From an uncultured Ruminococcus sp. (GTDB taxonomy: Bacteria > Bacillota > Clostridia > Oscillospirales > Acutalibacteraceae): 64,000 bases of DNA. Location: NCBI GenBank assembly GCA_900543095.1, contig UQQD01000006.1:12426-76425 (forward strand). The letters run 5' to 3'. Under the pieces are notes generated by a model that ran no database searches, was not told the DNA's origin, and saw nothing but the letters and a program-made list of their open reading frames with translations. Both the position numbers and the translations under genes were made by a program. The first letter of the stretch is position 1, and each line of letters opens with the position of its first letter. Positions 33,042 to 42,540 of the stretch are shown here, in pieces.

Positions 33042-35147
33042 TTAATAAATGTTTGTATCGGATTTATCCTTATCCATAAGAGGCGACATACTTTTGGCAC
33101 AAATCATCATTGTTGAAGCGTTGTGCAAAAGCGCCGACGTTGACGGTGATATTATTCCCAGCAAGCCCGACAACATAAGCGCCGAATTAAAGCCTATGAT
33201 AAATCGGTAGTTTCTGTTTATCCTATCCATCAACAGCTTACTTAGAATACGGATACGGACAAGTTCGGTAATATCCGAATTTGTTATCGTTATATCGGCG
33301 GTTTCTCTTGCAATATCCGCTGCGTCGCTCATTGCGACCGAAACATCTGCCGCTGCAAGAGCTGGGGTGTCGTTTATGCCGTCGCCTACCATAATCACGG
33401 TGTTGCCGTCATTTTTGAGCTTTTCAACAAAGCCGTATTTTTGTTCGGGCAAAACCTGATACATATATTCGGTAATGCCAAGCATTTCAGCCGTTGCCTT
33501 TGCCGCCCTGTGGCTGTCACCCGTAAGCATAACTATATTTTTAATGCCCTGAGATTTGAGCAGGTCGATTGCTTTTTTAGCTTCTTTTCGCGGCGGGTCG
33601 CTGATGCAGAGTATTCCGGCAAGCTTTCCGCCTACGGCAAGATAAAGCACCGAACAGGCTCCGGATTTTTTGTCTATCTGCGCCTGTTGTTCCTTCGTTA
33701 TTTCAACATTTTCATCTTCAACCACAAAATGCTTGCTTCCGATTACAACACGTTTGCCGTGCAGTGTTGTTGAAATTCCGTGTGCAACAATGTAGTTTAC
33801 CTGCGTGTGCTCCTCAATATGAGATATTCCGCGCTCAACAGCTCCGTTTACAACCGCATTTGCTACGCTGTGCGGAAAATGCTCCTCAAGGCATGCGGCA
33901 ATTTTAAGAATATCGTTTTCCGAATAGTCGCTGAACGAAATCACCTTTTCAAGCGTAGGTTCGGCGTTTGTAAGCGTTCCCGTCTTGTCAAAAATTATGG
34001 TGTCGGCATTTGCAAAGGCTTCAAGATACTTTCCGCCTTTAACTGTTATTTTTCGGTCTGCGGCTTCCTTTATTGCGGATATTACAGCAATAGGCGTTGA
34101 CAATTTTATTGCACACGAATAATCCACCATCAAAAGCGATACCGCCTTGGTTATATTTCGTGTGAACGCAAGCGTTGCAAAAAAGCCCAAAAAGCTGAAC
34201 GGCACTATTCTGTCCGCAAGTCTTTCGGCGTGGCTTTGAACACCTGCCTTAAGGCTTTCCGAATCGTTAATAAGGTCTATTATCTTGCTGATTTTCGTAT
34301 TTGCGGCAAGCTCTCTGACCTTTATAACAAGACTGCCCTCTTCAATAACCGTGCCTGCAAAAACAGAAGTACCCTCTTGCTTATGAACAGGCAGCGGTTC
34401 GCCCGTCATCGACGATTCGTTGACATTTGCGTCGCCGCAAACTACCGTGCCGTCTATAGGTATGACCTTTCCTGTCTGTACACGGATATTGTCGCCTACC
34501 GAAAGCTCCTCCATAGGAACAAGTACGTCGCCGTCATCGGTGACTACCCAAACCTTATCGGTTTTTATGGCAAGGCTGTCGGTAAGAACAGCTTTGGTGC
34601 GGGCGTGAGTATAGTCCTCAAGCAATCCCGATACCGAGAGCAGGAACATTATCGTACCGGCTGTTTTGAAGTTCTTTTGCAAAAGACAAGCCGTAATAGA
34701 CGCACCGTCAAGAACATCAACATTGACTTTAAAGTCGAGCAATGCCGAAAGCGCTTTCTTTATGTATTTCAGGCTTCTGAAAACAGTCAGCGGAGCAGCG
34801 ATGCAGGATGGTAAAAACATCTTAAAAGCGAGCCTTTGCGCCGCCATAGAGATTAAATCCTGTCGGAATTTGTTGTCGATTTGCTTTATTCCGATTTCGG
34901 GACAAGCCTCGTCGGCAACGAGCATATCCTTTTGAATACTGTCAATCAAAGCGATGACTTTTTCACGAAAACCGCCTTTGTAGGCTACAAGTATTCCGCC
35001 GTTAGCATAGTTCACCTGAACGGAAAGCACATAATTCCTGCGTGCTATTAAATTGTAAATACAGCCCTCAAACTGCTTTGAAAACGCATAAGCGCCGCAT
35101 CTGAATCTGATTCGTCCGGGCTTGTCATAAACAATTTTGTATTTCAT
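33042..35147 (-). CDS. P1B-type heavy-metal transporting ATPase (CtpC-like)
   Basis: A 701-residue membrane pump that should use ATP to move a transition metal across the cytoplasmic membrane. An N-terminal region (about 1-90) resembles a degenerate HMA fold without a CxxC motif. Visible pump motifs are the actuator TGEP (in NESSMTGEPLPV), the membrane metal-site helix VDYSCAIKLSTPIAV, where the usual CPC is replaced by SCA, the phosphorylation site DKTGTLTNAEPT, the HP motif in EEHFPHSVANAV, and the hinge GDGINDTPALAAADVSVAM. The SCA-type motif places it near the CtpC-like group rather than ordinary copper or zinc pumps, so the substrate is open (Mn, Fe or Zn). It overlaps the PacL-like gene by one base and shares its operator. 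Confidence 0.93.
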   Translation of the reverse strand: MKYKIVYDKPGRIRFRCGAYAFSKQFEGCIYNLIARRNYVLSVQVNYANGGILVAYKGGFREKVIALIDSIQKDMLVADEACPEIGIKQIDNKFRQDLISMAAQRLAFKMFLPSCIAAPLTVFRSLKYIKKALSALLDFKVNVDVLDGASITACLLQKNFKTAGTIMFLLSVSGLLEDYTHARTKAVLTDSLAIKTDKVWVVTDDGDVLVPMEELSVGDNIRVQTGKVIPIDGTVVCGDANVNESSMTGEPLPVHKQEGTSVFAGTVIEEGSLVIKVRELAANTKISKIIDLINDSESLKAGVQSHAERLADRIVPFSFLGFFATLAFTRNITKAVSLLMVDYSCAIKLSTPIAVISAIKEAADRKITVKGGKYLEAFANADTIIFDKTGTLTNAEPTLEKVISFSDYSENDILKIAACLEEHFPHSVANAVVNGAVERGISHIEEHTQVNYIVAHGISTTLHGKRVVIGSKHFVVEDENVEITKEQQAQIDKKSGACSVLYLAVGGKLAGILCISDPPRKEAKKAIDLLKSQGIKNIVMLTGDSHRAAKATAEMLGITEYMYQVLPEQKYGFVEKLKNDGNTVIMVGDGINDTPALAAADVSVAMSDAADIARETADITITNSDITELVRIRILSKLLMDRINRNYRFIIGFNSALMLSGLLGIISPSTSALLHNASTMMICAKSMSPLMDKDKSDTNIY

Positions 35148-35407
35148 TATTCGGCAGCTTCTTTGTTTTCGGGCTCTTCCTGCTCAATACCTGCTTTCTT
35201 TTTTGCATCATAACAAATATCGGAGGCTTCGTCCTGAATGTTCTGGAATACGGCTTTTGCATCCTGTTGGAGCTTCATACCCTTTGCAAGTCCCTTAACT
35301 GCACATTCTCTTGTTTTCTCGGATTTCAGCACCTTTTTGCCGACGATAACCGCAGCAGCACCTGCTACTACGCACCAGAATTTTTCGTTTTTATAAAATT
35401 TTTTCAT
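35147..35407 (-). CDS. Small single-pass membrane protein, PacL/DUF1490-like partner of the ATPase
   Basis: An 86-residue protein. One membrane helix rich in small residues (WCVVAGAAAVIVGKKVL, about 11-27) is followed by an amphipathic helical part, SEKTRECAVKGLAKGMKLQQ then DAKAVFQNIQDEASDICYDA, and an acidic tail EQEEPENKEAAE. The layout (Gly/Ala helix, S.KTR..AV..GLA.GM, then a helix and acidic tail) recalls the mycobacterial DUF1490/PacL proteins that stabilise or feed metal to the P-ATPases CtpC, CtpG and CtpV, and the small DUF6110 proteins of Firmicutes. It overlaps the ATPase start by one base, so they are co-translated. I chose 35407 by the AAAGGAAATG ribosome-binding site. Homology to PacL is my inference. 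Confidence 0.8.
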   Translation of the reverse strand: MKKFYKNEKFWCVVAGAAAVIVGKKVLKSEKTRECAVKGLAKGMKLQQDAKAVFQNIQDEASDICYDAKKKAGIEQEEPENKEAAE

Positions 35408-35456
35408 ACCACACATTTCCTTTCGTTCGACATTGATAATAAATTTCAAACCGCGC

Positions 35457-35472
35457 GTTAGCTTTCGCTAAC
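35457..35472. promoter_or_regulatory. TTAGC-N4-GCTAA palindromic operator, site 3
   Basis: GTTAGC and GCTAAC arms around TTTC, immediately downstream of the -10 box of the ATPase operon. A bound repressor would block transcription start. Confidence 0.85.
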
Positions 35473-35481
35473 TTAATTATA

Positions 35482-35509
35482 ATTATACCGCAAAAAGCGA
35501 ATTTGTCAA
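35482..35509 (-). promoter_or_regulatory. Promoter of the PacL-like/ATPase operon
   Basis: On the minus strand, TTGACA (35509-35504) and TATAAT (35487-35482) are spaced 16 bp. Both hexamers are perfect. Operator site 3 begins ten bases after the -10 box. Confidence 0.88.
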
Positions 35510-35539
35510 TACGGGAGGCAAAAATAAATAGCTTTTAAT

Positions 35540-35577
35540 CTCACCATACCTAAGTGGCGGGATACATTTGCGCTTTG
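35540..35577 (+). repeat. Dispersed intergenic repeat, right-end fragment
   Basis: CTCACCATACCTAAGTGGCG then GGATACATTTGCGCTT matches the right end of the repeat family. Confidence 0.55.
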
Positions 35578-35578
35578 T

Positions 35579-36856
35579 TTATAAATAGCTTATGGGGTGG
35601 ACGGTATGGTCGTCCTTCGGATTGAACCCGGAAAGCACCGTATCACGCAAAAGCACGGCGGGGCGTACCGCATAATTTCCGAACCTCTGTTTTAGTGTAT
35701 CAAGCGTTTTGTCCAGCGTTTCACTGCGTATAAACCTCTTTTCATCTGCAAAAATATTCATCTGACGGGCAATATCGTCGTGTGCAAAATCGGTAAGCGA
35801 AACCCCGATGCTTCGGAGCGGAATTTTCATATTGCAGCTTTTTCTGAACAGCTCATATGCGCTTTTTGTTATCGTTTCCGTGAGGTTTGTATAGTCGCTT
35901 AACGTATGCTGACGATTAAATGAACTCAGCCTGCAGTCACGCACGCTTATGCCCACGGTTTTTGCAACAAAGCCTTGCTGTCTTAAACGCCTGCATACGC
36001 TGTCACACAAAACATATAAAACGATTTTGGCGTCCTCAAACGTCTTCATATCCTTTGGCGTAGTGGTAGAGTTGCCGATAGACTTGACCTCGCTGTGTTC
36101 GTCAAAACGTGCAACGGGCGATGAATCATATCCGTTTGCAAAACCGTATAAAAGATCGCCCCATTTTCCGAGATTGTTTTTTAATATTTCAAGCGGCGTG
36201 CGTGCGATGTCGCCTATTGTATATATACCTATATTTTCGAGCTTTTTTCTTGTTGCTCTGCCCACATACAAAAGATCTCCTGCGGGCGAATTCCATACAA
36301 TATCTCTGAAATTTTCTCTCGTGATGCAGGTTATTGCGTCGGGCTTTTTATAGTCGCTTCCGAATTTTGCGAATATTTTATTAAAGCTGACGCCTATACT
36401 TACTGTGATTCCAAGCTCCTTTTTTATTCTGTCGCTTATTATCTTTGCGGTTTTAAAGCCGTCGCAGTTTTCAATATTTCCGGTAAGGTCAAGCCACGCT
36501 TCGTCAAGTCCGAACGGCTCTATTCGGTCGGTGTAGTCATAGTATATCTGTCTTGTGGCTTTTGAAAATTTTTTATAAATGTCAAAGTGCGGCGGAACGA
36601 CGATAAGGTCGGGACATTTCCTCTTTGCCTGCCATATTGCTTCGCCTGTATTCACCTTGAATTTTTTTGCAATTTCGTTTTTGGTAAGAATAATTCCGTG
36701 TCTGTTTTCAACGTCGCCGCCTACCGCAACGGGCTTGTTTTTTATCTGCGGATTGAGCAGACATTCCACACTTGCATAAAAGCAGTTGCAGTCGCTGTGC
36801 AGAATTACTCTGTCACTTTTGTATTTATCCTTATCAACAACATCGAGTATATTCAT
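35579..36856 (-). CDS. Y-family DNA polymerase (DinB/Pol IV type)
   Basis: A 425-residue translesion polymerase. The catalytic palm motif DCNCFYASVECLLNP is at about 18-32, GLDEAWLDLTG with the second pair of acidic residues near 108, SIGVSFNKIFAKFGSDYKKPDAI next, a helix-hairpin-helix thumb (VGRATRKKLENIGIYTIGDIA), and a C-terminal little-finger domain. No beta-clamp motif was identified with confidence at the end, although a QMNIFA-like segment is present. The start at 36856 follows AGGTGG. Two LexA boxes overlap or follow its promoter, so it is expected to be SOS-induced. Confidence 0.93.
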   Translation of the reverse strand: MNILDVVDKDKYKSDRVILHSDCNCFYASVECLLNPQIKNKPVAVGGDVENRHGIILTKNEIAKKFKVNTGEAIWQAKRKCPDLIVVPPHFDIYKKFSKATRQIYYDYTDRIEPFGLDEAWLDLTGNIENCDGFKTAKIISDRIKKELGITVSIGVSFNKIFAKFGSDYKKPDAITCITRENFRDIVWNSPAGDLLYVGRATRKKLENIGIYTIGDIARTPLEILKNNLGKWGDLLYGFANGYDSSPVARFDEHSEVKSIGNSTTTPKDMKTFEDAKIVLYVLCDSVCRRLRQQGFVAKTVGISVRDCRLSSFNRQHTLSDYTNLTETITKSAYELFRKSCNMKIPLRSIGVSLTDFAHDDIARQMNIFADEKRFIRSETLDKTLDTLKQRFGNYAVRPAVLLRDTVLSGFNPKDDHTVHPISYL

Positions 36857-36873
36857 ATATGTTACCACCTATC

Positions 36874-36885
36874 GAACAAATGTTT
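36874..36885. promoter_or_regulatory. LexA box 1
   Basis: GAAC-AAAT-GTTT, one mismatch from the Firmicutes GAAC-N4-GTTC site, located between the promoter and the start codon. Confidence 0.75.
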
Positions 36886-36891
36886 TAATCT

Positions 36892-36920
36892 ATTATAGAA
36901 CATCTGTTCTAATATGTCAA
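36892..36920 (-). promoter_or_regulatory. SOS promoter of the Y-family polymerase with LexA box 2 in the spacer
   Basis: On the minus strand, TTGACA (36920-36915) and TATAAT (36897-36892) are 17 bp apart. The spacer contains a perfect GAAC-ATCT-GTTC LexA site at 36898-36909, so LexA and RNA polymerase should exclude each other. Confidence 0.9.
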
Positions 36921-37050
36921 TAGAAAATATTGTTTTATGTAACTGCATACACCTCAAGTGCATATGTTCAAATTATGACAGCCGAGCTTTAGGCGATGCT
37001 TAGAGATGTCGCATAAATACTGTATATAGATTACATTAGTGTAATTTTAA

Positions 37051-37079
37051 TTTACAAAGACAATATATTGTGTTAAAAT
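37051..37079 (+). promoter_or_regulatory. Promoter of pyrE operon
   Basis: TTTACA at 37051-37056 and TAAAAT at 37074-37079, spacing 17 bp. Confidence 0.65.
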
Positions 37080-37123
37080 CAAAATGATATACTGTGAATA
37101 ATTATGCAATTCAGGAGGTAAAT

Positions 37124-37798
37124 ATGGAACAGTACAAAAAGGAATTCATTGAATTTATGGTTGACTGCGGCGTACTCAAGTTTGGCGACTTTGTTACAAA
37201 AAGCGGACGCAACACGCCGTTTTTCGTAAACACGGGATTTTATCGTACAGGCGCACAGCTTCGCAAGCTTGGCGGATATTATGCCGAAACAATTAACAGC
37301 AAATTCGGACTTGATTTTGACGTGCTGTTCGGTCCTGCCTACAAGGGCATACCGCTTTCCGTAGCCGCAACTATTGCGATAAGCGAAAAATTCGACAAGG
37401 ATATTCGCTATTGTTCAAACCGCAAGGAAGTAAAAGATCACGGCGATAAGGGGATTTTATTGGGCAGTCCTATAAACGACGGAGATAAGGTCGTAATCAT
37501 AGAAGATGTAACCACGGCAGGAACTTCCATTGAAGAAACCCTGCCTATAATCAAGGCTCAGGGTAATGTTACTCCTGTCGGACTTGTTGTTTCCGTTGAC
37601 AGAATGGAAAGAGGAAAGAGCGAAAAAAGCGCACTTTCCGAGATAGAAGAAAAGTACGGCTTAAAAACTACCGCTATTGTAACAATGGCGGAAGTAATAG
37701 AGCATCTGTATAACAAGGAATACAACGGCAGGGTTGTAATCGACGATAAGCTAAAGGAAGCAATTGATAAATATTACGATAAATACGGCGTAAAGTAA
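37124..37798 (+). CDS. pyrE: Orotate phosphoribosyltransferase
   Basis: Joins orotate to PRPP to form OMP in de novo pyrimidine synthesis. The 224-residue protein contains SGRNTPFFVNTGFYRTG, the dimer-loop region YCSNRKEVKDHGDKG (about 101-115), and the PRPP-binding motif VVIIEDVTTAGTS (about 126-138). I start at the ATG at 37124, which has AGGAGG at good spacing, rather than the upstream GTG. No other pyrimidine genes are near. radC follows after 15 bases, then uvrB and the topoisomerase genes, so a long plus-strand transcript is likely. Confidence 0.96.
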   Translation: MEQYKKEFIEFMVDCGVLKFGDFVTKSGRNTPFFVNTGFYRTGAQLRKLGGYYAETINSKFGLDFDVLFGPAYKGIPLSVAATIAISEKFDKDIRYCSNRKEVKDHGDKGILLGSPINDGDKVVIIEDVTTAGTSIEETLPIIKAQGNVTPVGLVVSVDRMERGKSEKSALSEIEEKYGLKTTAIVTMAEVIEHLYNKEYNGRVVIDDKLKEAIDKYYDKYGVK

Positions 37799-37813
37799 TC
37801 ACGGGAGTTAGTT

Positions 37814-38518
37814 ATGGCTCAATCAAACGGAAATGAACACAGCGGTCACAGACAACGCCTGAAAAAGAAATTTGTCGCAAACGGGTTTGACGGATTTGAG
37901 CCTCACGAGGCTCTTGAAATGTGTCTTTTCTATGCAATACCGCGCAAGGACACAAATCCGCTTGCACACCGTCTGCTTGATCGTTATCTTACTATTGCGG
38001 GTGTGTGCGACGCACCGATAGACGAGCTGATGAAGGGCTTTGGGCTTTCGTATTCTGCGGCGGTATATCTCAAAATGCTTCCCGAAATGTCACGCCTGTA
38101 TAACGAGTCTAAATTGACAAATGAATATATAATCGACCCCGAAACTGTCGGCGACCTTTTTACGGTAAAGTTTATCGGAAGAACAAGCGAGGCGTCGGCA
38201 CTTCTGCTTGGCGATGCGAAGGGGAAGATGGTGTATTTTGACATAATAGCAAAGGGTTCGCTCAACGCTACCGAAGCTCCCGTTCGCAAAATAGTTGATC
38301 TTGCGCTTCGTCACAATGCAAAGACCGCATATATTGCTCACAATCATCCGAGCGGATTAGCGTGTCCGTCGGTCAGCGACATAAAAGTGACGCACGCAAT
38401 TTTTATCACGCTCAGAGGAGTGGGAGTTGCGCTTATGGATCATTTTGTGGTTGCGGACAACGATTATGTTTCAATACGTCAGAGCAATATTGGAAAAAGG
38501 ATATTTTACGTTGATTAG
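37814..38518 (+). CDS. radC: RadC/JAB-domain protein
   Basis: A 234-residue RadC-family protein. An N-terminal helical part (about 1-100, [32 protein letters not shown]) precedes a JAB/MPN domain with the metal-binding motif AHNHPSG..CPSVSDI (about 175-190) and [12 protein letters not shown]. The JAMM ligands (HxH and the Ser/Asp) are intact. The family's DNA-repair name is historical; a DNA-repair role is doubtful. A GGGAG ribosome-binding site precedes the ATG. It ends six bases before uvrB. Confidence 0.9.
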   Translation: MAQSNGNEHSGHRQRLKKKFVANGFDGFEPHEALEMCLFYAIPRKDTNPLAHRLLDRYLTIAGVCDAPIDELMKGFGLSYSAAVYLKMLPEMSRLYNESKLTNEYIIDPETVGDLFTVKFIGRTSEASALLLGDAKGKMVYFDIIAKGSLNATEAPVRKIVDLALRHNAKTAYIAHNHPSGLACPSVSDIKVTHAIFITLRGVGVALMDHFVVADNDYVSIRQSNIGKRIFYVD

Positions 38519-38523
38519 TTGCT

Positions 38524-40482
38524 ATGGAATTTAAAATTCATTCAAAATACAAGCCGACGGGCGACCAGCCTCAGGCTATTGATAAAATTGTAAACAGCAT
38601 AAACGACGGCAACAAGGAAACCACGCTTTTGGGCGTTACCGGTTCGGGCAAAACCTTTACAATGGCGAATGTTATCGAGCGTGTACAGCGCCCGACGCTT
38701 GTGCTTGCTCACAACAAAACCCTTGCCGCTCAGCTTTGTTCTGAGTTTAAAGAGATTTTTCCCGATAATGCCGTTGAATACTTTGTGTCTTACTATGACT
38801 ACTATCAGCCTGAGGCGTATGTTGCGCAGACTGATACTTATATAGAAAAGGACAGTTCAATAAACGATGAAATAGACAAGCTGCGCCATTCCGCAACTCT
38901 TGCGCTTTCGGAGCGCAGAGATGTAATAATCGTGGCTTCCGTTTCGTGCATATACAGCTTGGGCGACCCTATTGATTATCGCAATATGGTAATATCACTT
39001 CGTCCGGGAATGGAAAAAAGCAGGGACGAGCTTGTTAAAAAGCTTGTTGAGCTTCAATACGAGCGCAATGACGTCAATTTTATCCGCAACAAATTCAGAG
39101 TGCGAGGCGACGTTGTGGAGATATTCCCTGCCGCTTCAAACGATTCTATAATCCGTGTTGAATTTTTCGGAGATGAAATTGACAGAATTTCCGAAATAAA
39201 TCCGCTTACCGGTGAGCTTAAAGCGCTTTTAAAGCACGCCGCAATATATCCTGCGTCACACTACATTGTGTCAAGGGACAAAATGCAGACTGCGCTTGCC
39301 GAAATTGAGAGAGAGCTTCAGGAGCGGCTTGAATATTTCCGTTCAAACGGAAAACTGCTTGAGGCTCAGCGCATTGAACAGCGCACGCATTATGATATGG
39401 AGATGCTTCAGGAGATAGGCTTTTGTACGGGAATTGAAAACTACTCACGGATATTATCGGGCAGAGCTCCCGGTTCTGCGCCGTTTACATTACTCGATTA
39501 TTTTCCGAAAGACTTTCTCTTATTCGTTGACGAATCACACGTTACTCTGCCTCAGGTCAGAGGAATGTATGCAGGCGACCGTGCACGTAAAAAGAGCCTC
39601 ATAGATTTTGGCTTTCGTCTGCCCTCCGCCTATGATAACCGACCGCTTAATTTTGACGAGTTTTACGAAAGAATAAATCAGGCGGTGTTTGTCAGCGCAA
39701 CGCCGGGCGACCTTGAACTTGAAAAGAGCAAGGTTGTTGCCGAGCAGATAATCAGACCTACGGGACTGCTTGACCCCGAAATTTCAGTCAGACCGACCGA
39801 GGGGCAGCTTGATGACCTCGTGTCAGAGATAAATATACGAACCGCAAAAAAGCAGCGCACGCTTGTGACTACGCTCACCAAGAAAATGGCTGAAGATTTG
39901 ACGGCTTATCTTGATTCAATGGGCATAAAGGTGCGCTATATGCACCATGATATAGACACGGTAGAGCGTATGGAAATAGTGCGTGACCTGCGTTTGGGTA
40001 ATTTTGACGTGCTTGTCGGCATAAACCTTTTGCGTGAGGGACTCGATATTCCCGAAGTATCGCTTGTTGCGGTGCTTGACGCAGATAAAGAGGGCTTTTT
40101 ACGCAGTACACGTTCGCTTATCCAGATAGTCGGACGTGCCGCGCGAAACAGTGAGGGTACGGTAATAATGTACGCCGACAGTGTGACCGATTCAATGCGT
40201 GTTGCTATCACTGAAACCAACCGCCGCCGTGAAATTCAGCAAAAATACAACGAAGAACACGGAATAGTTCCGAAAACAATAGTTAAAAAGGTCAGCGAGA
40301 TTCTTGAAATATCAACTCATAAGGACAGCGACTTTAAATATACAAAACAGCTTACAAAGGCTCAGAAGCTTCAGCTTATCGAAAGCCTTACCAAAGAAAT
40401 GAAAGCCGCCGCAAAACTGCTTGAATTTGAACACGCCGCATACCTGCGTGATAAAATCAAGAAGCTTCGAGGCGAAAAATAA
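38524..40482 (+). CDS. uvrB: UvrABC excinuclease subunit B
   Basis: The damage-verifying helicase-like subunit of nucleotide excision repair. The 652-residue protein has Walker [17 protein letters not shown] (about 36-51), the beta-hairpin region [34 protein letters not shown], helicase motifs including [31 protein letters not shown] and RAARNSEG, and a C-terminal UVR domain that contacts UvrC (about 612-650, [26 protein letters not shown]). The length is normal. There is no clear ribosome-binding site; the ATG is six bases after the radC stop, so translational coupling is likely. uvrA and uvrC are not in the window. Confidence 0.98.
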   Translation: MEFKIHSKYKPTGDQPQAIDKIVNSINDGNKETTLLGVTGSGKTFTMANVIERVQRPTLVLAHNKTLAAQLCSEFKEIFPDNAVEYFVSYYDYYQPEAYVAQTDTYIEKDSSINDEIDKLRHSATLALSERRDVIIVASVSCIYSLGDPIDYRNMVISLRPGMEKSRDELVKKLVELQYERNDVNFIRNKFRVRGDVVEIFPAASNDSIIRVEFFGDEIDRISEINPLTGELKALLKHAAIYPASHYIVSRDKMQTALAEIERELQERLEYFRSNGKLLEAQRIEQRTHYDMEMLQEIGFCTGIENYSRILSGRAPGSAPFTLLDYFPKDFLLFVDESHVTLPQVRGMYAGDRARKKSLIDFGFRLPSAYDNRPLNFDEFYERINQAVFVSATPGDLELEKSKVVAEQIIRPTGLLDPEISVRPTEGQLDDLVSEINIRTAKKQRTLVTTLTKKMAEDLTAYLDSMGIKVRYMHHDIDTVERMEIVRDLRLGNFDVLVGINLLREGLDIPEVSLVAVLDADKEGFLRSTRSLIQIVGRAARNSEGTVIMYADSVTDSMRVAITETNRRREIQQKYNEEHGIVPKTIVKKVSEILEISTHKDSDFKYTKQLTKAQKLQLIESLTKEMKAAAKLLEFEHAAYLRDKIKKLRGEK

Positions 40483-40538
40483 AGTCAGGATTTTGCCAAT
40501 CAGGTTAGATTAGATATTGAAATCAAAGGAAAGATTAT

Positions 40539-42524
40539 ATGCCAAGAAAAAAGCAAAACGAATATGATAATTCCAGCATCACAACACTAAAAGGCGCAGA
40601 CCGAGTCCGCAAAAGACCTGCGGTAATCTTCGGCTCCGACGGCATTGACGGCTGTCAGCACTCTGTTTTTGAGATTCTCTCAAACTCAATAGACGAGGCT
40701 CGTGAGGGCTACGGAAAAAAGATTTCCGTAACAAGGTTTTCCGACGGCTCTATAGAAGTTGAGGATCACGGCCGTGGAATTCCCGTTGATTATAACGAAA
40801 AGGAACAGCGCTACAACTGGGAGCTTGTATTTTGCGAAATGTATGCAGGCGGAAAATATAATAACAACGAGGGTGAAAGCTATGAATTCTCGTTAGGTAT
40901 GAACGGTCTCGGACTTTGTTCAACCCAGTATAGCTCCGAATATATGGATGTTGACATTCGACGTGACGGTTATCGCTACACGCTTCATTTTGAAAAGGGC
41001 GAAAATATCGGGGGGCTGAAAAAAGAGCCTTATTCAAAAAAAGATACGGGAACAAAGATTACCTGGAAACCCGACCTTGAAGTTTTTACAGATATAGATA
41101 TTCAGCCCGATTATTTCACAGACATAATGAAACGTCAGGCGATCATAAACGCAGGCGTAGAATTTACTTTCCGAAATCAAAACGGCAAAAGCTTTGATAC
41201 AACGACCTTTAATTATGCAAACGGAATTGTCGACCACGTTGCCGAGGTAATAGGCGACGGAGGACTTACCTCAATTCAGCACTGGGCTACCGAGGTCAAG
41301 ACACGCGACCGTGACGACAAGCCCGAATACAAATGCAAAATGGACATAGCCGTAGCTTTTTCAAACAAGGTCAGCCTTACCGAATATTATCACAATTCAA
41401 GCTGGCTCGAACACGGCGGCGCACCCGACAAGGCGGTCAGAAACGCATTTGTATATCAAATCGACAGTTACTTAAAGCAGAACAATAAATATAACAAGAC
41501 CGAAAGCAAAATAAAATTTGACGATGTTGAGGACAGCCTTGTTTGCGTAATTTCTTCGTTTTCAAGTGTTTCCTCCTATGAAAACCAGACCAAAAAGGCG
41601 GTTACAAACAAGGGTATTCAGGACGCAATGACTGCGTTTTTGCGTCAGAGCTTAGAGGTTTATTTTATAGAAAATCCTCTTGAAGCGGAAAAGATAGCCG
41701 AGCAGGTGCTTGTCAACAAACGAAGCCGTGAAAACGCCGAAAAAACCAGACTTAATATCAAAAAGAAGCTTTCGGGAAATCTCGGTATGGCTGATCGTGT
41801 TGCAAAATTTGTGGATTGCCGCAGCAAGGACGTTGAAAAAAGAGAACTGTTTATTGTTGAGGGTGATTCAGCTCTCGGTGCGTGTAAACAGGCACGGGAT
41901 CCCGATTTTCAGGCGATTATGCCCATAAGAGGAAAGATACTCAACTGCCTGAAAGCCGATTATGACAAGATATTCAAAAGCGAGATAATAACCGATTTGC
42001 TTAAAGTTCTCGGCTGCGGAGTTGAAGTAAAATCAAAGGCAAACAAAAATCTTTCAAGCTTTGATATGAACCTTTTGCGCTGGAACAAGATAATCCTATG
42101 TACCGATGCGGACGTTGACGGATTTCATATCCGCACAATGCTGCTCACAATGATTTACCGCCTGACTCCTACTCTTATCAAAGAGGGAAAGGTGTTTATA
42201 GCCGAATCTCCTCTGTATGAGATTACGTCAAAAAACGACGTGTACTTTGCATACGATGAAATTGAAAAGGATAAATTCATTGAACAGATCGGGAACGAAA
42301 AGTTTACGATTCAGCGTTCAAAGGGACTTGGCGAAAACGAACCCGATATGATGAATCTTACCACGATGAACCCGGATACACGCAGGCTTATCAAGGTAAT
42401 GCCCGATGACGTTGAACAGACAACGCAGATATTTGATATTCTTCTCGGCGACAATATGCAGGGAAGAAAGGATTATATCGTTGAACACGGCAGTGAATAT
42501 ATTGACAATCTTGACGTAAGTTAA
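40539..42524 (+). CDS. Type II topoisomerase subunit B (ParE/GyrB-like)
   Basis: The ATPase subunit of a two-subunit type II topoisomerase, 661 residues. A GHKL ATP-binding domain is visible (EILSNSIDEAREG, VEDHGRGIPVDY, MNGLGLCSTQ, about 45-130), then the transducer domain and a Toprim domain with EGDSALGACKQARDPDFQAIMPIRGKILN (about 440-468) and the metal-site CTDADVDGFHIRTMLL. The usual EGDSAGG reads EGDSALG and PLRGK reads PIRGK, so this is a divergent clade rather than canonical GyrB; topoisomerase IV-like decatenation is the likely role. It is followed by its partner subunit after 16 bases. Confidence 0.92.
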   Translation: MPRKKQNEYDNSSITTLKGADRVRKRPAVIFGSDGIDGCQHSVFEILSNSIDEAREGYGKKISVTRFSDGSIEVEDHGRGIPVDYNEKEQRYNWELVFCEMYAGGKYNNNEGESYEFSLGMNGLGLCSTQYSSEYMDVDIRRDGYRYTLHFEKGENIGGLKKEPYSKKDTGTKITWKPDLEVFTDIDIQPDYFTDIMKRQAIINAGVEFTFRNQNGKSFDTTTFNYANGIVDHVAEVIGDGGLTSIQHWATEVKTRDRDDKPEYKCKMDIAVAFSNKVSLTEYYHNSSWLEHGGAPDKAVRNAFVYQIDSYLKQNNKYNKTESKIKFDDVEDSLVCVISSFSSVSSYENQTKKAVTNKGIQDAMTAFLRQSLEVYFIENPLEAEKIAEQVLVNKRSRENAEKTRLNIKKKLSGNLGMADRVAKFVDCRSKDVEKRELFIVEGDSALGACKQARDPDFQAIMPIRGKILNCLKADYDKIFKSEIITDLLKVLGCGVEVKSKANKNLSSFDMNLLRWNKIILCTDADVDGFHIRTMLLTMIYRLTPTLIKEGKVFIAESPLYEITSKNDVYFAYDEIEKDKFIEQIGNEKFTIQRSKGLGENEPDMMNLTTMNPDTRRLIKVMPDDVEQTTQIFDILLGDNMQGRKDYIVEHGSEYIDNLDVS

Positions 42525-42540
42525 ACGGAGGCGGAATACA

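Noticed and set aside
34230..34814. 194-codon open frame antisense to the P1B ATPase
   Set aside because: The minus-strand gene has clear ATPase motifs throughout; the antisense product has no family features or start signals.
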